Shown: in pieces, positions 12,426 to 17,235 of the stretch
Position numbering within the stretch: the first letter of the stretch is position 1
Layout: each line of letters opens with the position of its first letter
Notes under the pieces: generated by a model
Told to the model about the DNA's origin: nothing
Database searches by the model: none
What the model saw: only the letters and a program-made list of their open reading frames with translations
Translations under genes and position numbers: made by a program
Source: a virus
IMG/VR virus record: IMGVR_UViG_3300046463_000383
Location: 1-42,340 of that record
Strand: one strand, 5' to 3'
DNA length: 42,340 nt

Positions 12426-12790
12426 CCCATCTCTTCCATAGCGCCCTGATCATTTCGCTGCTCTGCACATATCCTGTTGCAGCGCAGCAATGCCGGCCGA
12501 TCGCGGACATGCTGAAGTTCGAGCATGACGCCTCCGGCGTGGAGGCTTCAATTACTCCCAACGAGTGGCAATTCCTTCGCGGAATCTACGCCATGAACCC
12601 GCAGACCCCGGCGGGATTGCCATTCGGAGACCATGCGGTGCTCGTCACCGTCCCGGCCTACGAGGGCGCAATCGTGTTTTTCCTCGACGGGGAACAGGCT
12701 TGCTTCCCGATGCGGGTGCCCGCGGTTCTGCTCAAGATGCTGGCCACGGTCAAGTCTGGCGAGATCACGCATGAAGGAGCCCCGATGTGA
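12422..12790 (+). CDS. Secreted hypothetical protein
   Basis: The 122-residue product has a signal peptide (MTHLFHSALIISLLCTYPVA, cleavage probably after VAAQ/A) and a mature periplasmic domain with alternating strands (HAVLVTVPAYEGAIVFFLDG, EQACFPMRVPAVLLKML) and two conserved-looking cysteines that could form a disulfide. I chose ATG 12422 because it overlaps the previous stop. No endolysin motif is visible. It may act at the envelope during lysis or exclusion. Confidence 0.6.
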   Translation: MTHLFHSALIISLLCTYPVAAQQCRPIADMLKFEHDASGVEASITPNEWQFLRGIYAMNPQTPAGLPFGDHAVLVTVPAYEGAIVFFLDGEQACFPMRVPAVLLKMLATVKSGEITHEGAPM

Positions 12791-12879
12791 TAGAGGGCTT
12801 TTCAGTCGGCCTTGTCACCGGAATTATGGTTTCCGTAATCGCTGCCGGCGTATGGATAGCCCTGAATTGGAGGCCATAA
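12787..12879 (+). CDS. Small membrane protein (30 residues)
   Basis: GTG at 12787 overlaps the preceding TGA, and the TAA at 12879 overlaps the next ATG. The product is one transmembrane helix (GFSVGLVTGIMVSVIAAGVW) with a short basic end. Size and coupling to a secreted protein and a lipoprotein suggest a membrane accessory. Too short for family assignment. Confidence 0.45.
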   Translation: MIEGFSVGLVTGIMVSVIAAGVWIALNWRP

Positions 12880-13196
12880 TGAGGATGATGATTCCGATTG
12901 TGCTCGCCGCTGGCCTCGCCGGATGCGCCAATGCGCCTGGAACCACTCCAGCTCCCTCTGTGTCGAGCGTCATCAACGCGGTCATCGCCGGCGCGCAGCA
13001 AGCCTGCCAAGTCAGCCCCGTGGCCGCTGACGTTGCCCTCCTCGTTCCGATCTACGGGGCGCAGGCCGCAACCATCATCACCGCGATCTGCCGCGCCGTG
13101 AATGCTCAGCCGATGACCACCGCAGTCAATCCGCTGTTTGGGGCGCCGGTCCATCCGCCAGTCGTGGTGCATGGCGTCACGGTTCACTTTCAGTAG
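12879..13196 (+). CDS. Putative lipoprotein
   Basis: The 105-residue product has a lipoprotein signal (MRMMIPIVLAAGLAGC, Cys at 16), a Pro/Thr linker and a mature domain made of two hydrophobic helices (VSSVINAVIAGAQQACQVSP, DVALLVPIYGAQAATIITAI) with two cysteines. The start overlaps the preceding TAA. Expected at the outer membrane, periplasmic face. Candidate spanin or exclusion protein; no family recognised. Confidence 0.6.
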   Translation: MRMMIPIVLAAGLAGCANAPGTTPAPSVSSVINAVIAGAQQACQVSPVAADVALLVPIYGAQAATIITAICRAVNAQPMTTAVNPLFGAPVHPPVVVHGVTVHFQ

Positions 13197-13206
13197 GATC
13201 TGACAC

Positions 13207-13575
13207 ATGGCAAGGATCGTCAGTATCAGCACGCATGACGCCGATGCGTCCTATGTGCTCACGGCGGAAGCCACCGGACCACAGACCGCCACCATCGCCG
13301 AGCGGAAAACCGACAAGGCTACCGGCGCCGTGACCAACGCCAGCTATGACATTTCGGATGCGACGGTCGTCAATGGCGTGCTGAACGGCGCCCTGCACCT
13401 TCCAGGCTTCCAGCATGAGACAATCGAACTGGACCTGGGCGATGGGATGGATGCGACGATTAGGACGGGAGGCTTATGGTTTGGCGTCGGGGCTCAGACG
13501 CTCGGCCCTTGGCCGCTGAGTTCCGCCGACGCCAGCGCCATCATCGGATGGCTAAATAATTTTCCGCACTCTTAA
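13207..13575 (+). CDS. Hypothetical protein
   Basis: The 122-residue product is beta-rich (MARIVSISTHDADASYVLTA, TGPQTATIAERKTDKATGAV, NGVLNGALHLPGFQHETIEL) with no signal peptide. No family recognised. It is the last rightward gene of this block and converges on a tiny leftward frame ending at 13572, sharing four bases. Confidence 0.6.
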   Translation: MARIVSISTHDADASYVLTAEATGPQTATIAERKTDKATGAVTNASYDISDATVVNGVLNGALHLPGFQHETIELDLGDGMDATIRTGGLWFGVGAQTLGPWPLSSADASAIIGWLNNFPHS

Positions 13576-13646
13576 TGGATGACCATGTAGACGCCATAGC
13601 CGAGGATTAGCAGCAAGGCGCATGTTTTCAGGATGGTTTGGGTCAT
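13572..13646 (-). CDS. Very small membrane protein (24 residues)
   Basis: The frame reads MTQTILKTCALLLILGYGVY MVIH, a single hydrophobic helix. Its ATG overlaps the stop of the leftward HTH gene (ATGA) and its stop overlaps the end of the facing gene. Coupling suggests it is translated, but at 24 codons the evidence is limited. Confidence 0.35.
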   Translation of the reverse strand: MTQTILKTCALLLILGYGVYMVIH

Positions 13647-13969
13647 CGCCGTTCCCTTTCCAGCTTGGCTCTTTCCTCGTCAATCATCCACCGGGGAGGC
13701 TTTATGGGGACTTTTTGCGATCTAGGGCTATCCGGCGATCCGACAGGAAACCCGTATTCGTCCCTGATCATGGTGGATAGCTTCGCCCGCCTAGCCGCCA
13801 CCATCAGCTCCACATCATGCTCGACGCCCATAGGCACCGGCCACGAGCCCGCCGACCAGCGCCGCACGCTCCGCGTGGAGCAACGCAGCGCCCTGGCCAT
13901 AGGGGCAATCCATCTGTCGCCCCATAAGGCCTCTCCAGCGGCCTTGAAGGCTTTGTCGGTCATGGACAC
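13643..13969 (-). CDS. HTH protein, putative regulator
   Basis: The 108-residue product has a helix-turn-helix region: EALWGDRWIAPMARALRCST followed by RSVRRWSAGSWPVPMGVEHD. The RSVRRW recognition-helix style is common in alphaproteobacterial phage regulators. The C-terminal part is basic and ends in an Arg/Glu-rich helix. I chose GTG at 13969 because GGAGG lies 8 bases upstream; ATG 13963 is the alternative. It is in the leftward block with the GP88-like gene and another HTH gene, facing the early-lysis block, so it could act as a repressor there. Confidence 0.7.
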   Translation of the reverse strand: MSMTDKAFKAAGEALWGDRWIAPMARALRCSTRSVRRWSAGSWPVPMGVEHDVELMVAARRAKLSTMIRDEYGFPVGSPDSPRSQKVPIKPPRWMIDEERAKLERERR

Positions 13970-14011
13970 CAGAAAATCCTCCAAAGCCACTCAGCGGCCC
14001 GCTATGGGCGA

Positions 14012-14806
14012 TTACGCCGCATCCCTCACTACAAACCCGGACCGGTCGTGCTTGGCCTTTGAACCTTTGGGCGATAGGCCGACCACGCAAGCGCCGCGAT
14101 TGTCCAAAAACCGCAAGTCGTGCTTGTCGCCGTCAATCACAACATGGCCAAGGTAGGTCTTTGGCTTTTCGCCATCGAACACCACGGCCACATTGCCGCC
14201 AGCCTCAAGAACGCGAACGCAATCCGCCTCGTTTGTTTCCGACCGTGAGAATGTCAGATGGTAGTTTTTGGGCATTTCTCCCCGAGCGTGGCGCAAGGCG
14301 CGCTTGACGCTCTTGGTATAGTCAACGAACTGGATGTTTGGATAGGCGGCAAACACATTCGGCATGGTCGCGCCCATAATGTGCTCGGCCCCTTTGATCG
14401 GAATACGCATACCTTCCCACGCGATATCCGTTGCGCCGTTCAAGCGAACGCAAAGCTTGAGGCCAAGGCGAGTCGCGCGCCTCTGAGCCGCATCTATGCC
14501 GCGGACCATATCCCGCATGAACGCCGGCCTATCGGCCATGAACAGCCGCGCCTTGCGTTGCCGTGAGGCGCGGACCGCGTTGATGCCTGTTTCGAGCTCG
14601 GCATTGCTGAGCATGGCGGCCTGGCCTGAGTACCAGCCAAGGCATAGCGCCAGGCAGCCAGGTGACGCGTGAGGACATAGGTTGCCTACGCCGGCGGTAT
14701 TAGCCGGGGCCATGTAATTGATCGCGTTCATGTACCCATATTCCCGCGCTTTGATCGCCTTAGCGCTATCCAACGAGAAAAATTGAGAGAATTGTCCCTT
14801 TGCCAT
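14012..14806 (-). CDS. GP88-like protein with CxnC motif
   Basis: The 264-residue product resembles the phage/plasmid GP88 (gene product 88) group. It has an N-terminal cysteine motif NLCPHASPGCLALCLGW (C44, C51, C55), the stretch CVRLNGATDIAWE, then NIQFVDYTKSVKRAL, YHLTFSRSETNE, NVAVVFDG, and an end with DLRFLDNRGACVVGLSPKG. Strand-helix alternation suggests an alpha/beta barrel. The function of the group is unknown; three cysteines near the N terminus could hold a metal or cluster. AGGAGG stands 7 bases before the ATG. It is the main gene of the leftward block and probably expressed with the two HTH genes. Confidence 0.7.
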   Translation of the reverse strand: MAKGQFSQFFSLDSAKAIKAREYGYMNAINYMAPANTAGVGNLCPHASPGCLALCLGWYSGQAAMLSNAELETGINAVRASRQRKARLFMADRPAFMRDMVRGIDAAQRRATRLGLKLCVRLNGATDIAWEGMRIPIKGAEHIMGATMPNVFAAYPNIQFVDYTKSVKRALRHARGEMPKNYHLTFSRSETNEADCVRVLEAGGNVAVVFDGEKPKTYLGHVVIDGDKHDLRFLDNRGACVVGLSPKGSKAKHDRSGFVVRDAA

Positions 14807-14876
14807 AACCGGCCTCCTGCCAGTTTCGAAGCTCGGCCCTATGCCAAGCTATCAGCCGCCCCATTGGCCGCCGCCG

Positions 14877-14900
14877 ATGCCCGCCGCCTTAGACGGGCAT
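14877..14900. other. Hairpin between leftward genes
   Basis: ATGCCCG (14877-14883) and CGGGCAT (14894-14900) form a perfect 7-base stem with a 10-base loop, just beyond the stop of the leftward gene at 14910. No T-tract follows on either strand, so it is not a typical terminator; it may stabilise or process the transcript in the 103-base gap before the GP88-like gene. Confidence 0.35.
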
Positions 14901-14909
14901 GAGCTGGGG

Positions 14910-15095
14910 TCAGTAGGGCAGGGTCTCGTACATGGCGCGCAATGCCTTCAGTTGGGCATATTCGTCCGGCCTAGTCAGGCGCAGCGTAACCCAGTCAAAA
15001 CCGAAAGGCTGATATCCGCTCTCCTGCCGCAAGCGACGGTAGATAGCTGCATATTGGCGATCTGCGCCGCGCTTTGATTTGGGAGCATTCGTCAT
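14910..15095 (-). CDS. Hypothetical small basic protein
   Basis: The 61-residue product (MTNAPKSKRGADRQYAAIYR) has a basic N terminus, a helix RQYAAIYRRLRQES and an aromatic middle GYQPFGFDWVTLRL. No family recognised. I prefer ATG 15095 with AGAGG 9 bases upstream; ATG 15101 would leave only 3 bases to it. It is co-oriented with the GP88-like gene. Confidence 0.5.
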   Translation of the reverse strand: MTNAPKSKRGADRQYAAIYRRLRQESGYQPFGFDWVTLRLTRPDEYAQLKALRAMYETLPY

Positions 15096-15101
15096 GGCCA
15101 T

Positions 15102-15213
15102 TTGCCTCTGTTTCGGTAGGGCCGATCTCCCTTACCTGTATTCGTTTTCGCACATTCCAACGCCCATGTCAACAAATAGTGACACGGCGATCGTTCACGA
15201 ATTGTTACAATGA
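15102..15213 (-). promoter_or_regulatory. Probable leftward promoter region with palindrome
   Basis: The minus strand has a consensus -35 TTGACA at 15172-15167, but the -10 at 17 bases (GAAAAC) is poor. A perfect 11-base palindrome ATTGTTACAAT is at 15201-15211, and GTGA...TCAC arms frame 15180-15199. The gap is unusually AT-rich for this genome. It would drive the leftward genes 14910 to 13572, possibly under control of the HTH protein encoded at 15214. Confidence 0.4.
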
Positions 15214-15591
15214 TTAGGGCTTCTTGCCCGTAACCGCTTGACTTTCCTGCACTAATCTCTTATAGTGCTCGTCCACTGGATTCACAGTCTTTCGCCTAGG
15301 ACGCCGTCGCTTCGGCCCTTCCTGTTTCGGAGGCCCTTCATCCATCCCCACAATCCCATAGTACCTCGCCATCCCCCACAACAGCCGCTCATGAAGCCCC
15401 AAAGGCCGCCAACACTCCCGCTCTACCCGAGATACCGTAGCCTGACACCACCCAAGCCATCTCCCCGCCTCACCCTGCCCCAATCCCTCAACCCTCCTCC
15501 ACACAACCAAGTCATCCGCCCCTAGACGCCCAACCATGCCCCAACTCGTCAATGCCTGATATTCCTGAGAGATAGGCCGGCTTTCATTCAT
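15214..15591 (-). CDS. XRE-like HTH regulator
   Basis: The 125-residue product has a helix-turn-helix in the middle (LVVWRRVEGLGQGEAGRWLG then WCQATVSRVERECWRPLGL), in the XRE style with a Ser/Arg recognition helix. A helix ERLLWGMARYYGIVG and a strongly basic tail KRRRPRRK follow. Upstream lies an 11-base palindrome AGGACAGTCCT (15593-15603) that overlaps its ribosome site (GAGG), a good place for self-repression. It faces the late operon across a 280-base control region, so it is a candidate regulator of the late switch. Confidence 0.7.
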   Translation of the reverse strand: MNESRPISQEYQALTSWGMVGRLGADDLVVWRRVEGLGQGEAGRWLGWCQATVSRVERECWRPLGLHERLLWGMARYYGIVGMDEGPPKQEGPKRRRPRRKTVNPVDEHYKRLVQESQAVTGKKP

Positions 15592-15754
15592 TAGGACAGT
15601 CCTCGGCCCTTATCTACGCGACATTGGGCCAGTCTGCCAAGCGATCGTGGACAAGAGCGTGGACAAGCACTGACCACCCGCAACTCATCACCAGCAACAT
15701 CAATGGCTTAGGACCTCGATGTGAGGGAGGACCAATCCTCGCCCAGGACCCTAA
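15592..15754. promoter_or_regulatory. Control region with repeated AGGACC motifs
   Basis: No gene is seen here. AGGACC occurs at 15710-15715, 15728-15733, 15745-15750 and again in the terminator loop at 15775-15780, spaced by 18, 17 and 30 bases. A related palindrome AGGACAGTCCT lies at 15593-15603, and GAGGA-CCAA-TCCTC (15727-15740) can form a small hairpin. The repeats could be binding sites of the HTH protein encoded at 15214. Confidence 0.45.
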
Positions 15755-15794
15755 CTCGGGGTACGGCCCTGGGGAGGACCCCCCGAGATTTTTT
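15755..15794 (+). terminator. Rho-independent terminator (rightward), no gene upstream
   Basis: CTCGGGG (15755-15761) pairs perfectly with CCCCGAG (15781-15787), followed by A and six T (15789-15794). This is the best intrinsic terminator in the window. There is no rightward gene between 15592 and 15755, so it must end a short non-coding transcript, or act as an early stop on the late transcript as tR' does in lambdoid phages. Confidence 0.75.
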
Positions 15795-15836
15795 AAACCG
15801 TCTCCCCTCCAAACCGCAAGGGGTTAGCGATTTTGG

Positions 15837-15869
15837 TTGACACGTTAAGCCTAACGCATTAGGTCTAAC
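15837..15869 (+). promoter_or_regulatory. Putative late promoter with operator-like palindrome
   Basis: A consensus -35 TTGACA lies at 15837-15842, with a poor -10 (TAGGTC at 15860-15865, spacing 17). From 15844 to 15869 runs an imperfect 26-base palindrome: left arm GTTAAGCCTAA, loop CGCA, right arm TTAGGTCTAAC, with two mismatched pairs. The palindrome covers the promoter spacer and -10, ideal for repression or activation of the late operon that starts at 15872. Part of it (GCATTAGGT) recurs at 9041-9049. Confidence 0.55.
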
Positions 15870-15871
15870 AC

Positions 15872-16180
15872 ATGGCAATACCGGCTCCCTACTGCAAGGT
15901 GTGTCAGGCTCGTCATTGGGGTGCGGAGGATCACGTATGGGCGGAGCGAGAAGAGTCGTCCGGTTTGGGTTCGGCTGCCCCTGGTGCGGGCATAATCTGC
16001 CCACCCGCGTCTTTGTCTACCCCCATGACCTCCTCCCCACCCTCACGGCCCATTGCGATCGGTGCGACAGAGCCGTCGGACCGGCCTGGGAAGTTCGACC
16101 GGAACGTTTACCACCGGGAATATATGAAGACGTACATGAGGAAGTGGCGGGCGAGGAGGAAGGGTGATGGCGGGGTATAG
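15872..16180 (+). CDS. Hypothetical protein, first gene of the late operon
   Basis: The 102-residue product starts MAIPAPYCKVCQARHWGAED with a C-x2-C and HW/H pattern that looks like a small zinc site, and ends with the basic helix RNVYHREYMKTYMRKWRARR, a pattern often seen in small phage proteins. The middle (about residues 30-72) is low-complexity Pro/Ser-rich and coincides with a second frame encoding a convincing zinc-ribbon (see 15937). Either both are translated or the middle frame alone is real there. Confidence 0.5.
   Translation: MAIPAPYCKVCQARHWGAEDHVWAEREESSGLGSAAPGAGIICPPASLSTPMTSSPPSRPIAIGATEPSDRPGKFDRNVYHREYMKTYMRKWRARRKGDGGV
15937..16167 (+). CDS. Zinc-ribbon-like protein nested in another frame
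   Basis: The 76-residue frame begins at ATG 15937 with GGAGG at 15925-15929, 7 bases upstream. The product has GFGCPWCGHNLPTRV and TAHCDRCDRAVGP, i.e. two C-x2-C pairs 24 residues apart, as in a zinc ribbon, then an acidic end. Across this segment the codons in this frame end mainly in G or C, as expected for the genome, while the frame of 15872 does not. Its stop overlaps the next gene's start (TGATG). I regard it as a likely real gene overlapping the one at 15872. Confidence 0.55.
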   Translation: MGGARRVVRFGFGCPWCGHNLPTRVFVYPHDLLPTLTAHCDRCDRAVGPAWEVRPERLPPGIYEDVHEEVAGEEEG

Positions 16181-16514
16181 CAAGGCTGAACTGGAGGAGA
16201 AGATGGCGACGGCGTTGCGGCATTTGGAGAAGGGCCGCGCTCTGTGGAATGGGCCTAGTCACCAGTGTGCTTCTGTGCTTCGCGAGGCCCTTGGGATGGG
16301 CGAGCAAAGCGCGCAAAACGCCGCCTCCCCTTGGCGTGAGCAGGCAAAGTTAGGCGCTATTACGGATACTGAAGTAATCTCCGCCCTCCGCGCCCAGAAC
16401 GCCGAGCTTGTGGCGGCGCTGGATGACATTGGTATGAACGCGGGCGGAGAAGCGTCAAGACGCGCCCTAGCCGCCCTCGCCGCCGCAGGGCATAAGCAAG
16501 AGGGCGGGAAATGA
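16167..16514 (+). CDS. Hypothetical helical protein (repeat-module gene 1)
   Basis: The 115-residue product is helical: KAELEEKMATALRHLEKGRA, then ALRAQNAELVAALDDIGMNA, ending RALAALAAAGHKQEGGK. GGAGG lies 7 bases before ATG 16167. The coding segment for AQNAELVA (16389-16416) is repeated exactly in the gene at 16978, and the 3' end with its ribosome site resembles those of the next genes, so these genes share duplicated parts. Function unknown. Confidence 0.6.
   Translation: MAGYSKAELEEKMATALRHLEKGRALWNGPSHQCASVLREALGMGEQSAQNAASPWREQAKLGAITDTEVISALRAQNAELVAALDDIGMNAGGEASRRALAALAAAGHKQEGGK
16389..16416 (+). repeat. 28-base direct repeat, copy 1
   Basis: These 28 bases are identical to 17107-17134 and encode RAQNAELVA in both genes. 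Identity at wobble positions shows recent duplication or exchange between the small genes and not only protein similarity. Confidence 0.8.
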
Positions 16515-16981
16515 GCGTCGTACACAGCAATAGACCGGCGACGCACGCGGAAACAGCCGCCGAAATGGATCGAAGAGGGATCGTCATCGAAAGGCTGGAA
16601 GCCCAGAACGACGATATTGTGATGGCGATGAAGAAGGTGGCCTCCCTCATCAAGACGCAAGCGCAGTATCGAGCGGACCACGGGAGCAGTTCTGACCCCC
16701 TGCCGTGGATTGCAGAGGCCTACCGCGTTATCGACGCCGCCCTCGCCGCCGCATGGTCCCAAGCAAGGGAGTTGAAAATGACCGAGCCGACTGTTGAGGA
16801 GATCGTGGCGAAAGCCGACCAATGCGGCAATCTGCACGGGCGAGAATTGCGCCGGCTCATCGCCTCCTGGCGGGAGCGGGGGGAGGCGCTGGAGGAATGC
16901 GCGAGCGACTTGGAGGCCGAGGCTCGCCGAGTCCGCGCCGCTCTCGCCGCCGCAGAGCATACGCAAGGAGGCGGGGAATGA
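16511..16981 (+). CDS. Hypothetical helical protein, apparent fusion of two modules
   Basis: The 156-residue product has two parts. Residues 1-89 (RPATHAETAAEMDRRGIVIE, then LEAQNDDIVMAMKKVASLIK) end in DAALAAAWSQARELK, the usual module end. A new Met (codon at 16778) then starts MTEPTVEEIVAKADQCGNLH, RRLIASWRERGEALEECASD and finishes RAALAAAEHTQGGGE. The junction DNA at about 16738-16780 resembles the gene ends at 16514 and 16981, including AAGCAAGGGAG, so two ancestral genes seem fused in frame, or an internal start at 16778 is still used. ATGA overlaps on both sides. Confidence 0.6.
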   Translation: MSVVHSNRPATHAETAAEMDRRGIVIERLEAQNDDIVMAMKKVASLIKTQAQYRADHGSSSDPLPWIAEAYRVIDAALAAAWSQARELKMTEPTVEEIVAKADQCGNLHGRELRRLIASWRERGEALEECASDLEAEARRVRAALAAAEHTQGGGE

Positions 16982-17235
16982 GCGAGCCAGATATCTATTA
17001 CCTCGTCCAGCTACGCGCTTCCGCCATCGAGCAAAGCAAGAAGGATGGCTACACGTGGATGTCGCCGGAACACGTCATCAGGCTGCTTGATGCTTTTGAG
17101 GAGAAGCGCGCCCAGAACGCCGAGCTTGTGGCGGAGCTTAAGCGGCTGCAAGCGCTCGCTGATGAACGCTCGCTGGTTCAGTCCATACGGATCGAGGGCC
17201 TCTCAGGGCCTAAGCAAGGGAGTGGGAATGGATGA
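16978..17235 (+). CDS. Hypothetical helical protein (repeat-module gene)
   Basis: The 85-residue product starts MSEPDIYYLVQLRASAIEQS, includes YTWMSPEHVIRLLDAFEEKR and the repeated AQNAELVAELKRLQALADE, and ends in a Gly/Ser-rich tail. It overlaps both neighbours: its ATG with the previous stop and its end with the terminase start (17228). A gene directly before the large terminase is often the small terminase subunit. Size and helical content would allow that, but I see no DNA-binding motif that proves it. Confidence 0.55.
   Translation: MSEPDIYYLVQLRASAIEQSKKDGYTWMSPEHVIRLLDAFEEKRAQNAELVAELKRLQALADERSLVQSIRIEGLSGPKQGSGNG
17107..17134 (+). repeat. 28-base direct repeat, copy 2
   Basis: Identical to 16389-16416; see there. 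It lies in the frame of the gene at 16978 and encodes the same residues, in a predicted coiled-coil segment. Confidence 0.8.
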
